Shown piece after piece: positions 32,513 to 42,411 of a stretch of 64,000 nucleotides of DNA. The stretch's first letter is position 1; each line of letters starts with the position of its first letter. The translations under genes were made by a program, and so were the position numbers. A model generated the notes under the pieces. That model was given only the letters and a program-made list of their open reading frames with translations. It was not told the origin of the DNA and made no database searches. The DNA is from an uncultured Pelagibacteraceae bacterium. GTDB taxonomy: Bacteria; Pseudomonadota; Alphaproteobacteria; Pelagibacterales; Pelagibacteraceae. The stretch covers positions 1-64,000 of the forward strand of contig CACJSJ010000002.1 in assembly GCA_902596045.1 (NCBI GenBank), written 5' to 3'.

Positions 32513-33793
32513 ATGAAGTTTTTTATAACTTCAAAATACCATTTTTTTAAAAAATCAATTTATATCAATTTAAGATGGATAGGTATAATTGGCCAGCTTA
32601 TATCAGTTAATTTTGTATATTTTTTTTTAGGATTTGAATTTAATTTTTTAATTTCAAATATAATAATTTTATTTGGAATTTTAAGTAATATATATTTGAT
32701 TTTTATTTATAACAAAACTCAATTATCAGACAGATCAGCATTTATTTTTTTACTTATAGATATATTGCAATTAAGTGCATTACTTTATTTAACAGGAGGT
32801 ACTAACAATCCATTTGTAATTTTCTTACTGATTCCAAGTGTATTTTCTTCATCAAACTTAAGTTATAAAACTAATTATTTACTAGTATTTCTAACCACAG
32901 TTTCGATTTTATTTCTTACGTTTTATTCGAATGACTTACCTGGTCCAATAAGCGACCATTTTCATATAGATCCACTTTATCATTATTCTATTACAGTTTC
33001 TTTAATTATTGCTTTAATTTTTTTAAATTATTTTGCCATGTTATTTGGAACACAATCTAGATTAAGAAAAGAAGCCCTAGGTAAAATGGAAGAAGTGATG
33101 GCAAAAGAACACGAACTTTTATCATTAGGTGGTCAAGCAGCAGCAGCAGCTCACTCTCTTGGAACACCTCTTTCAACAATCAAAATTATAGCTCAAGATT
33201 TAGCTAAGCAATTTAAAGGACAAAAAGATATTGAAAAAGATATTGAGTTATTATCAAGCCAAATAGAAAGATGTAATAAAATTTTAAAAAAATTAAGTTT
33301 AAATCCGGTCGAAGAAGATGATTTTATTGATAAGGATCTCACAATGAAAGACATATTAAATGAAATTATTTTATCTTTTAAAGAGATTAGTAAAAAAAAT
33401 TTTATTCTAAATTTTGATCAATACTCAAATTTTAAAAAGATAACAAAATCTTTAGAAATTATTTACGGTTTAAGAAATTTTATAGGAAATGCTAATAAAT
33501 TTTCTTCAGCAAACATTTATATAAATTTAAAAAGTGATAGCGAGATCACAGAGATAACAATCGAGGATGATGGAGACGGATTCCCCAGGGATGTTTTGTC
33601 AAAGATTGGAGAACCATATTTAAAATCAAATTATTCAATTAAAAAAAATAAAATAGGTTTAGGTCTTGGATTGTTTATAGGTAAAACTCTTTTAGAAAAA
33701 AATTTTGCTTCTGTTAATTGTAGAAATTCTGAAACAAGAAGTGGTGCTGAAGTTATTATAAGATGGAGCAATAAAAATTTATTTAATATTTAG
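32513..33793 (+). CDS. RegB/PrrB-type redox sensor histidine kinase
   Basis: The protein (426 aa) has about six N-terminal membrane helices and then a kinase core. The loop GGTNNPF (residues 95-101) is the quinone-binding GGxxNPF heptad of RegB. The H-box [10 protein letters not shown] (H214) replaces E with S relative to the usual HELGTPL. A cysteine in [10 protein letters not shown] (C254) aligns with the redox-active Cys265 of RegB. N box GNANKFS and G box EDDGDGFP are present. The family senses the quinone pool and controls energy metabolism with RegA; no RegA-like regulator is adjacent. It overlaps the convergent cobT by 4 bases. Confidence 0.88.
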   Translation: MKFFITSKYHFFKKSIYINLRWIGIIGQLISVNFVYFFLGFEFNFLISNIIILFGILSNIYLIFIYNKTQLSDRSAFIFLLIDILQLSALLYLTGGTNNPFVIFLLIPSVFSSSNLSYKTNYLLVFLTTVSILFLTFYSNDLPGPISDHFHIDPLYHYSITVSLIIALIFLNYFAMLFGTQSRLRKEALGKMEEVMAKEHELLSLGGQAAAAAHSLGTPLSTIKIIAQDLAKQFKGQKDIEKDIELLSSQIERCNKILKKLSLNPVEEDDFIDKDLTMKDILNEIILSFKEISKKNFILNFDQYSNFKKITKSLEIIYGLRNFIGNANKFSSANIYINLKSDSEITEITIEDDGDGFPRDVLSKIGEPYLKSNYSIKKNKIGLGLGLFIGKTLLEKNFASVNCRNSETRSGAEVIIRWSNKNLFNI

Positions 33794-35589
33794 TGCAATC
33801 TTTTTTTTGTATCGAATAAGTTACTTAGTTGAGATATCATTACATCTCCTAACTCATTTACGTCAGTAATTTTTATTGCTTTATCATAATATCTTGAAAC
33901 ATCATGCCCAATTCCAATGGCCAAAATTTCTATTTCAGTTTTATTTTCTATAAATTTTACCATTTTCTTTAAATGTTTTTCTAAAAAATCACCTGAGTTT
34001 ACAGATAGAGTAGAATCATCAACTGGCGCACCATCAGAAATGACCATTAAAATTTTTCTTTCTTCTTTTCTTTTTTTTATTCTATTGTATGACCATGAAA
34101 TTGCTTCACCATCAATATTTTCTTTAAGCAAACCTTCTTTAAGCATGAGACCCAAATTGTTTTTAACTTGACGCCAATGAGTGTCAGCACTTTTATATAT
34201 TATGTGTCTTAAATCATTTAATCTACCAGGTGTTTTGGGTTTTGAATTTTTATTCCATAATTCTCTACTTTGGCCACCCTTCCAATTTTTAGTTGTAAAA
34301 CCTAGTATTTCAACTTTGACAGAACATCTTTCGAGAGTTCTCGATAATATATCAGCACAAATAGCAGCAATTGTGATAGGCCTTCCTCTCATTGAGCCAG
34401 AATTATCAATTAGTAAAGTTACGATTGTGTCTTTAAATTCTAAATCTTTTTCTTTCTTAAATGAAAGGGAATTATAAGGATCCATTATAATTCTTGGCAA
34501 TTTTGAGCTATCTAATAAACCTTCTTCTAAATCGAATTCCCATGCTCTATTTTGTTTAGCAAGCAATTGTCTTTGAAGTTTATTAGCAAGTTTGGTTATA
34601 ATATCTTGAAAACCAACTAATTGTTGGTCTAAACTTTTTCTAAGTTTAGATGCCTCATCAGCATTCTCTAAATTTTCAGCCTTTATAATTTCATCATATT
34701 GTGTAGTAAAAACTTTATAATCTAAATTAATGTTATCAATATTTTTTTGAATAATTTGTTCTGAACTTTGTTCATTTGACTCACTTTCTGAAAGTTGTTC
34801 ATCTAAATTAAATTCATCAACATTGTAATCAGCATCTAAACTTGCTTGAGTTTCTTGTTCATCATTTTCATCTTTAGTGTCTTCTGACTCTTTATCCTGA
34901 TCATCATTTGAGGGATTCTCTTGTCCTTGATTTTGATTTTCTTCTTTTTTTTCATCTTCTAGATCACTTTGAAAAATATCCATTTCCTCTAAAATCTTTA
35001 AAAATCTTGAACTATAATTGTTTTGATCGTCTAAATTGTTTTGTAAGAATTTCTTGTGTTTACCAATTGAATTTTCAAAATCTTTTTCCCAAAAATTAAG
35101 CATTTTTGTTGTTAAAGAATTTAATTGAATTTGATGAAAAGTTTTTAGCATATAAAGTTCAAATGCTTCACTTACAGAAACATCTTCTTTAGTTTTTAAT
35201 TGATCTTTTCTTTTATGGTTAATTATTTGAGTATAATTATCACTAAAGTTTTTTTCTATCCCTTTTAGCATCTTTCCACCTAGAGACTCATACCTTATTT
35301 TTTCAGCAATGTTATAAAGCGATCTACATGAAGCAGAAGATGGTAAGTTTTTTCTATAAATTGCATTATTAGAGAATTTTTTTTTTAAAGCAGCAGAGTC
35401 TGTTTCGGCACGTAATCTAATAAAGTCAGCTGGACTCGTTAAGGCCTCTACTTCAATTGAGCTGGAATCTTTTGACTTTTCATTTTTAGAGTTTTTTTCA
35501 TTTATGACAAAATCGTCAGAGATTACTTTTGCCGTTGACGTTAAAGCAATTCTGATTTTTTCTTTTAAATTACTTGCTTTATTACTCAT
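33790..35589 (-). CDS. cobT: CobT-like VWA-domain protein (cobaltochelatase subunit family)
   Basis: The 599-residue protein has an N-terminal CobT domain, a long acidic low-complexity linker (Glu/Asp/Gln/Ser-rich, roughly residues 215-280), and a C-terminal von Willebrand factor A domain. The metal-site motif is [11 protein letters not shown] (DxSxS, D395). In cobalamin makers CobT works with AAA+ CobS and CobN to insert cobalt. Here there is a CobS partner next door but no cobN in this window. This cobS-cobT-dnaJ arrangement is common in alphaproteobacteria outside cobalamin loci, so a different role is plausible. It starts 1 base from cobS. Confidence 0.88.
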   Translation of the reverse strand: MSNKASNLKEKIRIALTSTAKVISDDFVINEKNSKNEKSKDSSSIEVEALTSPADFIRLRAETDSAALKKKFSNNAIYRKNLPSSASCRSLYNIAEKIRYESLGGKMLKGIEKNFSDNYTQIINHKRKDQLKTKEDVSVSEAFELYMLKTFHQIQLNSLTTKMLNFWEKDFENSIGKHKKFLQNNLDDQNNYSSRFLKILEEMDIFQSDLEDEKKEENQNQGQENPSNDDQDKESEDTKDENDEQETQASLDADYNVDEFNLDEQLSESESNEQSSEQIIQKNIDNINLDYKVFTTQYDEIIKAENLENADEASKLRKSLDQQLVGFQDIITKLANKLQRQLLAKQNRAWEFDLEEGLLDSSKLPRIIMDPYNSLSFKKEKDLEFKDTIVTLLIDNSGSMRGRPITIAAICADILSRTLERCSVKVEILGFTTKNWKGGQSRELWNKNSKPKTPGRLNDLRHIIYKSADTHWRQVKNNLGLMLKEGLLKENIDGEAISWSYNRIKKRKEERKILMVISDGAPVDDSTLSVNSGDFLEKHLKKMVKFIENKTEIEILAIGIGHDVSRYYDKAIKITDVNELGDVMISQLSNLFDTKKRLH

Positions 35590-36563
35590 TAAATTTGAAT
35601 ATTGATCAGTGACTCTGGTAATTCTTCACCAAAACATCGTTGATAATATTCTGCGATAGTATTTTTTTCAATATCATCACATTTATTAAGAAAAGTTACT
35701 CTAAAAGCATAACCGGTATCTTTAAAAATCTCTGAATTTTCAGCCCAGTGCATGACTGTTCTTGGACTCATCACTGTTGAAATATCACCTGCAATAAATC
35801 CTTTTCTTGTCAATGAAGCCACTTTTATCATATTTGCAACTTTTTCTTTACCTTTAGCATTATTAAGATTTTTATTTTTAGCTAAAACAATATCCATTTC
35901 TCTTTCTAGACTTAGATAGTTTAAAGTTGTAACTATATTCCATCTATCCATCTGACCTTGATTTATTTGTTGGGTTCCATGATAAAGACCTGAAGTGTCA
36001 CCGAGACCAATTGTATTAGATGTAGCAAATAATCTAAAAAATTTATTTTGTTTAATAACTTTATTTTTATCTAAAAGAGTGAAACTACCTTCCGCTTCCA
36101 GAACTCTTTGAATTACAAACATTACATCTGGTCTTCCAGCATCATATTCATCAAAAACAAGTGCTACCGGATTTTGTATAGACCAGGGTAAAATCCCTTC
36201 ATTAAATTGGGTGACTTGTTTTCCATCTTTTAAGACAATTGCATCTTTTCCAATTAAATCAATTCTACTTATGTGACTATCTAAGTTAACTCGAATACAA
36301 GGCCAGTTAAGTCTTGCTGCTATTTGTTCTATATGAGTAGATTTTCCTGTACCATGATAGCCCTGAACCAATACTCTCTTATTAAAAGCGAAACCAGATA
36401 TAATTGCTAATGTTGTATCTCTATCGAATTTATAACTTTTATCAATCTCAGGAACAAATTCATTTTTTTTTGAAAATGCATCCACTTCCATTTCTGAATC
36501 GATGCCAAAGGTTTGTTTTAATGAAACTTTTATATCAGGCTGTATGTCAAGATTTGGTATCAA
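35589..36563 (-). CDS. cobS: CobS-like AAA+ ATPase (MoxR/cobaltochelatase family)
   Basis: The protein (324 aa) has Walker A GYHGTGKS (68-75), Walker [11 protein letters not shown] (133-142), and sensor/arginine-finger segments ([21 protein letters not shown]). The sequence [20 protein letters not shown] is typical of CobS. It is likely a hexameric ATPase driving its VWA partner CobT. It overlaps the J-domain gene by 17 bases and shares one base with cobT, so the three form one operon. Confidence 0.92.
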   Translation of the reverse strand: MIPNLDIQPDIKVSLKQTFGIDSEMEVDAFSKKNEFVPEIDKSYKFDRDTTLAIISGFAFNKRVLVQGYHGTGKSTHIEQIAARLNWPCIRVNLDSHISRIDLIGKDAIVLKDGKQVTQFNEGILPWSIQNPVALVFDEYDAGRPDVMFVIQRVLEAEGSFTLLDKNKVIKQNKFFRLFATSNTIGLGDTSGLYHGTQQINQGQMDRWNIVTTLNYLSLEREMDIVLAKNKNLNNAKGKEKVANMIKVASLTRKGFIAGDISTVMSPRTVMHWAENSEIFKDTGYAFRVTFLNKCDDIEKNTIAEYYQRCFGEELPESLINIQI

Positions 36564-37080
36564 TTTTTTCTCTATAAGTATTTTTAAGTTGTGTATAAGC
36601 TAAAGTGATTAGTTTTAGTTTTTCTTCATATTTTTTGTTTCCAGCATTTATATCTGGGTGAAATTTTTTGACAAGTAATTTGAACTTGTCTTGTATTTTT
36701 TTCCATCCTAAGCCTACAGAAACCCCTAAAATACTAAACGCTTTAATGTCTTTATGATTAAATTTAAATTGACGCATATGATCATAATCGCCATTAAGTT
36801 TATCTTTATCTAACTCATCTTTAAGTGTGTTATTCCACAAAACTTTAAAAAAATTATCAGAAGAGCTAAAGCTTTGTGTAGGTTTGTGCCAAATCATATC
36901 TGATTTTAGAAAATCCATGATTTGCTTATCATTCATTCCTGAGAAATAATTCCAATTTTTATTAAATTCTTTTACATGTTCTAAACATAGCATTCGATAC
37001 TTTTTGCTATTATCTTTTTCTAGCGGCGCTTTATACTCACCTATTTCTTTACAATTATTCCAGTCACAAATATTTTTCAT
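36547..37080 (-). CDS. J-domain protein (DnaJ-like) next to cobS
   Basis: This 177-residue cytoplasmic protein has an N-terminal region with a few cysteines ([17 protein letters not shown]) and a C-terminal J domain. [32 protein letters not shown] contains the HPD tripeptide required to stimulate DnaK. There is no Gly/Phe or zinc-finger region. It most likely recruits Hsp70 to the CobS/CobT assembly. The start is 19 bases from the divergent bolA start. Confidence 0.87.
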   Translation of the reverse strand: MKNICDWNNCKEIGEYKAPLEKDNSKKYRMLCLEHVKEFNKNWNYFSGMNDKQIMDFLKSDMIWHKPTQSFSSSDNFFKVLWNNTLKDELDKDKLNGDYDHMRQFKFNHKDIKAFSILGVSVGLGWKKIQDKFKLLVKKFHPDINAGNKKYEEKLKLITLAYTQLKNTYREKIDTKS

Positions 37081-37099
37081 GATATAGTATTTTATATTT

Positions 37100-37360
37100 A
37101 TGGATATAAATAACTTAATTGCAATCGTAAAAAAAAAATTAAATAATGAAATTGTAATTGAAAAAATTGAAGTTGAAGATAAATCATTTCTCCATAAAAA
37201 TCATTCAGGTCACCAAGAGGGAAAGTTTCATTTAAAATTGATCATTAGTTGTGATGAATTAAAAAAACTTAATAAAATTCAAAGTAATAAAAAAATCTAC
37301 AAAGTTTTAGATAAAGAAATGAGAGAATACATTCATTCCTTACAAATTCTAATTAGCTAG
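37100..37360 (+). CDS. bolA: BolA family protein
   Basis: The 86-residue BolA-fold protein has the KIEVEDKSFLHKNHSGHQEGKFHLKLII segment, typical of the BolA/YrbA-type with the H/C ligand region used in Fe-S complexes with monothiol glutaredoxins. It probably takes part in Fe-S cluster or iron handling. It is divergent from the DnaJ-cobS-cobT operon, and its end overlaps the convergent aroB by 12 bases. Confidence 0.9.
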   Translation: MDINNLIAIVKKKLNNEIVIEKIEVEDKSFLHKNHSGHQEGKFHLKLIISCDELKKLNKIQSNKKIYKVLDKEMREYIHSLQILIS

Positions 37361-38455
37361 CTGTTTTTTTAAAAATTTTTTAATTTTTTGATTATCGTAT
37401 TCATTATTTATGACAGTTAAGCCAATTTTTTTTAACAATATAAGATTTATTCTTTCAGAAATATTTTTTTTGTCTTTCATCATGAAAGATAAAATTGTTT
37501 CTAATTTCTTAGGTATAAAAATTTTTTTAATATCTGATGGGAGATTTAATTTAAGTATATGCTGCATTATTTGATTGTATTCTTTTGGTTTAATTAATTT
37601 CATTTCAAGACTAAAATTTAATGAGGTTACTATTCCCAATATTACTGCTTCACCATGATTTAGCTTTTGAGAATAACCAAGAGTTGCTTCAAAAGCATGC
37701 GCAAAAGTGTGCCCGAAATTTAATATCTTTCTCATACCTTTTTCTTTTTCATCTTTTTCCACTACTAATTTTTTAATTTTACAACTTTCAAAAATAGCTT
37801 TTTCTATATAAGGACTTTTTAAATTTAAAATTTTGAAACAATTTTTATTACAATATTTATAAAAAACTTTATTTAAAATTAGAGAATGTTTAAAAATTTC
37901 ACCATATCCACAAATAACCTCTCTTCTTGGTAAAGACATTAAAAATTCAGTATCACTAATAACTATTTTTGGTTGATAAAAACTTCCTAAAAGATTTTTA
38001 CCCTCTTTAGTATTAACACCTGTCTTACCACCCACGGATGAATCAACTTGAGACAATAGCGTTGTTGGTATGTTTATAAACTTCAGGCCTCTTTTATATA
38101 AACTAGCAACAAACCCACCAACATCTCCAGTAATACCACCACCGACCGTGATCACACAGTCAAGTCTCGAAAAGTTTTTATTGAGTAAAACTTGTAAAAT
38201 TTTATTAACGTTATTTAAATTTTTATTTTTCTCGTTAGCGTTAAATAAAAATTTAGATATTTCTTTTTTTTTTAAAGATCTTGTTATTTTTGAAATCATT
38301 TTTTTTGGAACATTCTTATCTATTATTAAAAGACATTTATTAAAATTGATTGAATTTTTTCTTAGGTGTAATGTGAGATCTTTAATTATATTTGAACCAA
38401 TTAATATAGGATAACTATCTGATTTAGTTTTAACGATTAATTTAATAGGCTTCAT
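37349..38455 (-). CDS. aroB: 3-Dehydroquinate synthase
   Basis: The second enzyme of the shikimate pathway (368 aa) is an NAD- and Zn-dependent enzyme. GGGITGDVGGFVASLYKRG, PTTLLSQVDSSVGGKTGVN and the zinc-ligand region LNFGHTFAHAFE (HxxxH), plus NHGEAVILG, are intact. The length is typical. It is translated with aroK, whose last 14 bases overlap the aroB start; aroK is upstream on the minus strand. Confidence 0.96.
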   Translation of the reverse strand: MKPIKLIVKTKSDSYPILIGSNIIKDLTLHLRKNSINFNKCLLIIDKNVPKKMISKITRSLKKKEISKFLFNANEKNKNLNNVNKILQVLLNKNFSRLDCVITVGGGITGDVGGFVASLYKRGLKFINIPTTLLSQVDSSVGGKTGVNTKEGKNLLGSFYQPKIVISDTEFLMSLPRREVICGYGEIFKHSLILNKVFYKYCNKNCFKILNLKSPYIEKAIFESCKIKKLVVEKDEKEKGMRKILNFGHTFAHAFEATLGYSQKLNHGEAVILGIVTSLNFSLEMKLIKPKEYNQIMQHILKLNLPSDIKKIFIPKKLETILSFMMKDKKNISERINLILLKKIGLTVINNEYDNQKIKKFLKKQLAN

Positions 38456-38954
38456 AAATTTTTGTTATATTTTTAGTAATTTCATTTTTTGTAAGATTTT
38501 CACAATCAATTTTATACATAGCTTTTGAATAAACAATAGATCGTTTTTTAATTAAATCTATTAATTCATTTTTTGATGCTTTTAAAGCAATAGGTCTTTT
38601 TTGACTATTTTGAATTCTATTAACCAATGTTTTGATATCCCATTTTAACCAAAACGAAATATGATTATCTAAAACTTCTTTTTTAATTTTATTATTTAAA
38701 AAAGCTCCTCCACCAAGAGAAATTACTATTTTATTTTTTTTTAATAATTTTAGTGTAATCATTTCCTCAACTTCTCTGAAATATTTTTCACCTTGGTTTT
38801 CAAATATTTTTGAAATTGTCATTCCTATTTTTTTTTCGATTTCTTGATCTATATCTACAAAATCAATATTAAGTTTTTTAGATACCATTAAGCCTATAGA
38901 TGACTTACCTGAACCCATCATCCCTAAAAAAACTAAATTTTCTTTTGATTTCAT
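38442..38954 (-). CDS. aroK: Shikimate kinase
   Basis: Phosphorylates shikimate at O3. The Walker A motif is GMMGSGKS (residues 11-18), with IDQEIEKKIGMTISKIFENQGEKYFREVE as the shikimate-binding and DxD region. The ATG at 38952-38954 gives 170 aa, the normal size; an upstream ATG at 39015-39017 would add 21 residues without family similarity. Overlap with aroB shows a coupled aroK-aroB operon. Confidence 0.95.
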   Translation of the reverse strand: MKSKENLVFLGMMGSGKSSIGLMVSKKLNIDFVDIDQEIEKKIGMTISKIFENQGEKYFREVEEMITLKLLKKNKIVISLGGGAFLNNKIKKEVLDNHISFWLKWDIKTLVNRIQNSQKRPIALKASKNELIDLIKKRSIVYSKAMYKIDCENLTKNEITKNITKIYEAY

Positions 38955-39011
38955 AAGTTTCTGTATTGAAAAAACACAAATATGTCTTAATTTGATTTTA
39001 ACCAACGTTAT

Positions 39012-39191
39012 ATGCAATTTACAAGAAATACAAGTTCCAGCAAGAAAGCTACCCTTTTAATTATAAAACTAGGTTTGTTTGTAGTTTTATTTTTTGGAAC
39101 GGTTTTTCTTTTAAGTAAAATAGATTTTCCAGCCCCAAAAAAAGAAATAGAAAAAATTATTCCTAATGAAAATTTTAAAATTGTTAAATAG
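39012..39191 (+). CDS. Small single-pass membrane protein
   Basis: The 59-residue ORF (MQFTRNTSSSKKATLLIIK ... IVK) has a basic N-terminus, one hydrophobic helix near residues 16-34 (LIIKLGLFVVLFFGTVFLL), and a short Lys/Glu tail. It overlaps the next gene's start by 26 bases and lies 57 bases from the divergent aroK. The good codon use and charge pattern (N-in) suggest a real gene. The minus-strand ORF opposite is a shadow. I do not recognise a family. Confidence 0.65.
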   Translation: MQFTRNTSSSKKATLLIIKLGLFVVLFFGTVFLLSKIDFPAPKKEIEKIIPNENFKIVK

Positions 39192-40938
39192 TAATCATTT
39201 ACCAATTCTAATAATTATTTTTTTAATCAGTTTTGGTACTAATGCTGAAGATAAGCCTGTAGACATTTGGAACATAAATCAAAATAAGATTGAAAAAAAA
39301 GATTCTGAAAATAACGAAAATATTAAAGAAGTTGATAATGGAGAAATAACACAATCTAGTATTTATGACCTACAATCACAAAGAGAAACTGATACAGTCC
39401 AATTAGACTCATCTTTAGACTCTCAAGAGATAAAAATTATAGGACTTTATGATCCAGAAGATTATGATCTTAAAATTGATTTATGGAGTAATTCAAATGG
39501 TGATCAGCTTAAAGATCTTTTTTCTAATTTAGAAAAATTAGATTTATCTGAAGATGCCTCAGAATTAATGAACATAATAATGCTAACTAATTCTTATTAT
39601 CCTGAAATTAATATTACAGAGAATGAATTTATAAAAATCAAATCTAACTGGCTTATTAAAAATAAGAATATGGATTTAATAGAAGAGTATTTAATTAAAA
39701 ATCAAATATTAAACCTTCACCCAAATCTAAGTCGATATTTTGTTGATCTATACCTATCCGAATCCAATATTGAGAAAGCATGTGAATTATTTTTAAAAAA
39801 TACAGAAGTTATTCTTGATGAATATTTGTCAAAATTTAATCTTTACTGTTTAGTAAATGAAGGAAAAATAGAAGAAGCACAATTGATATTAGATTTAAAA
39901 AAAGAACTTGGTTTTAAAGATAAATATTTTGAGAATAAACTTAATTACTTATTTGGTTTGACTGATAAGCCTGATTTGACTATTTCAGAAGATTCAATTT
40001 TAAATTTTCACTTAGCACACAGAACAAATCCAGATTTTATTTTTGAACCAAAAAAAAATACTAACCCATTGATATGGAAATATTTATCTACCTCAAATTT
40101 ACTATTTGATATTGAAGAAATAGATATTGTCGAATTTGAAAAAATTTCATTAATTGAAAAAGCTACCCATGATAAAAATTATTCGGAGGAAGATTTATTT
40201 TCCTTATATAAAAGATTTCAATTTAACATTAATCAACTTTTAAATGCTTTAGAGTCTTACAAGTCTCTTTCAAGTGTAGAGGCCAGAGCATTAGTTTATC
40301 AAAAAATTCTTTTAGAGTCAGATATCAATAAAAAATTAGTATTAATCAAACTATTGAAAGATTTATTCATAAAAGATAATTTTGTGAACGCATTTGATAA
40401 TGAATTAAAAAAATTACTTAATACAATTAGCCTAAACGAAGTGCCATCTAATTTTACAACATTTTATTCTAGTTATTCATTTAAAGAGAATGATGAATTA
40501 AATGATATCAAATTCAATAAAGATATCCTCCATCAATCAAAATTAGTTAATTATTTTAATGGCGATTTTGCAAAATCTAAAATGGAAAAAGATTTAAATA
40601 ATTATTTAAAGAAAATTAAAAAAAACAAAAAATATCTTATATCGAAAAAAGATATTATGTTTATTGAGTCTATTAAATCTGATGGTATCGAAATTTCAAA
40701 AAAATACGATAATCTGTATGAAATAAATGACCTTGAAATGCCAACTGATATTCAGGTGATGATCAATAATAATGAAATAGGTTCGACATTACTCAGAATT
40801 ATTGAAGTTATTGGTCAAGATGAACTTAAGGCTTTAGATGATGATACTTTATATTTTATAGTCAGTGCTCTTAATCAACTAAATATTGATTATATAAGAA
40901 ATAAAATTTTATTAAAAGTTCTGCCTTTAAAAGTTTAA
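39166..40938 (+). CDS. Secreted protein of unknown function, alpha-helical repeat-like
   Basis: This 590-residue protein has a signal peptide: the hydrophobic stretch HLPILIIIFLISFGTNA is followed by ED, suggesting cleavage after about residue 27. The rest is acidic and helical, with segments that look TPR-like (for example KACELFLKNTEVILDEYLSKFNLYCLVNEGKIEEAQLIL near 205-250). No catalytic motif is visible. It probably functions in the periplasm. It is 23 bases before def and may be co-transcribed with def-fmt-truA. It resembles unnamed alphaproteobacterial proteins next to these genes, but that is from memory. Confidence 0.7.
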   Translation: MKILKLLNSNHLPILIIIFLISFGTNAEDKPVDIWNINQNKIEKKDSENNENIKEVDNGEITQSSIYDLQSQRETDTVQLDSSLDSQEIKIIGLYDPEDYDLKIDLWSNSNGDQLKDLFSNLEKLDLSEDASELMNIIMLTNSYYPEINITENEFIKIKSNWLIKNKNMDLIEEYLIKNQILNLHPNLSRYFVDLYLSESNIEKACELFLKNTEVILDEYLSKFNLYCLVNEGKIEEAQLILDLKKELGFKDKYFENKLNYLFGLTDKPDLTISEDSILNFHLAHRTNPDFIFEPKKNTNPLIWKYLSTSNLLFDIEEIDIVEFEKISLIEKATHDKNYSEEDLFSLYKRFQFNINQLLNALESYKSLSSVEARALVYQKILLESDINKKLVLIKLLKDLFIKDNFVNAFDNELKKLLNTISLNEVPSNFTTFYSSYSFKENDELNDIKFNKDILHQSKLVNYFNGDFAKSKMEKDLNNYLKKIKKNKKYLISKKDIMFIESIKSDGIEISKKYDNLYEINDLEMPTDIQVMINNNEIGSTLLRIIEVIGQDELKALDDDTLYFIVSALNQLNIDYIRNKILLKVLPLKV

Positions 40939-40961
40939 AAATTAGTTTATCTATTTAAACC

Positions 40962-41486
40962 ATGAGCATAAGAGACATTATCACTGTACCCGATGAAACA
41001 TTAAAAAAAATTTCAGAACCTATAGAAAAAGTTGGGGTTAATGAAAAAAAATTAATTAATGATTTATTCGAAACTATGTATAATTCAAATGGAATTGGTC
41101 TAGCAGCTGTTCAAGTAGGTATACTAAAAAGAGTGTTAGTTGTTGATGTTTCATCAAAAGAAGAGGAAAAAAAACCAATTTGCTTTATAAACCCTTTAAT
41201 CAAAAAAATTAGTGATGAAATGTCAGTATATGAAGAAGGATGCTTATCTATTCCAGATACTTTTATTGAAATTCAAAGACCAAAAATTTGTAAAGTAGAA
41301 TATGTGGATATTGATGGCAAAATTAAAACCAGAGAGTTTGATGGTCTTTTGTCAACTTGTGTTCAACATGAAATAAATCATTTAGATGGAAAATTAATAA
41401 TAGACCATTTATCGAAGTTAAAAAAAGATATGATTATAAAGAAAATTTCAAAAATTAAAAAAAATCCTGACAGAATCATAGTTTGA
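40962..41486 (+). CDS. def: Peptide deformylase
   Basis: Removes the N-formyl group from nascent proteins. All three motifs are present: GIGLAAVQVG (motif I), EEGCLSIP (motif II, metal Cys) and QHEINHLDG (motif III, HExxH). The length is 174 aa. It is one base from fmt, the enzyme that puts on the formyl group, forming the common def-fmt pair. Confidence 0.97.
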   Translation: MSIRDIITVPDETLKKISEPIEKVGVNEKKLINDLFETMYNSNGIGLAAVQVGILKRVLVVDVSSKEEEKKPICFINPLIKKISDEMSVYEEGCLSIPDTFIEIQRPKICKVEYVDIDGKIKTREFDGLLSTCVQHEINHLDGKLIIDHLSKLKKDMIIKKISKIKKNPDRIIV

Positions 41487-41487
41487 A

Positions 41488-42411
41488 ATGGCTAAAAAAA
41501 TTATCTTCATGGGTACGCCAATGTTTGCAGTGCCTATCTTAAAATCTTTATATCAAAATGGATACCCAATTTCACATGTATACACTCAACCTCCTCAAAG
41601 ATCACAAAGAGGGCAGAAAATAAATAAGTCCCCAATTCAAGGCATTGCAGAAACTTTAAATTTAGAATTTAGAACACCCGAGAGTTTAAAAAATAATAGT
41701 GAAGAATTTGAATATTTTAAAAAAATAGACGCTGATCTTGCAATAGTTGTAGCTTATGGTCAAATAATTCCAAAAGAATTTTTAAATTTAACAAAAAAGG
41801 GAATTATAAACATTCATGCATCTTTACTTCCAAAATGGAGAGGAGCGGCACCTATACAAAGATCAATAATAAATCTTGATAAAGAAACAGGTATAAGTTT
41901 TATGAAAATAGCAGAAGAATTAGATACTGGTCCGGTATGTAATACTTATAAAATTGATTTAGAAAATAATTTAAATGCTAGTGATGTTGCAGACAAACTA
42001 TCTCAACTAGCAGCTGAAAAGATATTAGATAATATTGATGACATATTGGAAGATAAGGCAAATTTTATAGAACAAGATCATTCAAAAGCAACATATGCAT
42101 CTAAAATTCAAAAAGCAGAAGGTGAAATTAATTGGAGTAATAACGCCAAAGATATTAATGGAAAAATTAATGGGTTGTATCCAGTTCCAGGTGCTTTCTT
42201 TATTCATAAAGGAGAAAGATATAAAATTTTGAAAGCAGAAATTGGCAATGGAATTGGAAATCCAGGGGAGGTTGTTTCAAATTATTTAGAAGTTGCTTGT
42301 GGGGATAGTCAATCAATTAAAATTAAAGAAATTCAAAGAGAGGGAAAAAAAGTACAAAATATTGGTGAATTTATGCTTGGTTCTCAAATTAGAAAAGGAA
42401 TAATAATTTAA
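41488..42411 (+). CDS. fmt: Methionyl-tRNA formyltransferase
   Basis: Formylates Met-tRNA(fMet) for initiation, using 10-formyl-THF. The motif IINIHASLLPKWRGAAPIQRSI includes the conserved SLLPxxRG formyl-THF binding site, with FMGTPMFAVPILKSL at the N-terminus and a C-terminal tRNA-binding domain starting near 205. The length (307 aa) is normal. It abuts truA with no spacer. Confidence 0.97.
   Translation: MAKKIIFMGTPMFAVPILKSLYQNGYPISHVYTQPPQRSQRGQKINKSPIQGIAETLNLEFRTPESLKNNSEEFEYFKKIDADLAIVVAYGQIIPKEFLNLTKKGIINIHASLLPKWRGAAPIQRSIINLDKETGISFMKIAEELDTGPVCNTYKIDLENNLNASDVADKLSQLAAEKILDNIDDILEDKANFIEQDHSKATYASKIQKAEGEINWSNNAKDINGKINGLYPVPGAFFIHKGERYKILKAEIGNGIGNPGEVVSNYLEVACGDSQSIKIKEIQREGKKVQNIGEFMLGSQIRKGIII

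Noticed and set aside
33917-34477. Plus-strand ORFs opposite cobT
   Set aside because: They lie inside the long minus-strand cobT frame and their products are low-complexity without family motifs.
39008-39205. Minus-strand 65-aa ORF
   Set aside because: It is opposite the plus-strand small membrane protein and the start of the secreted protein, which have better starts, a clear membrane helix and signal peptide.
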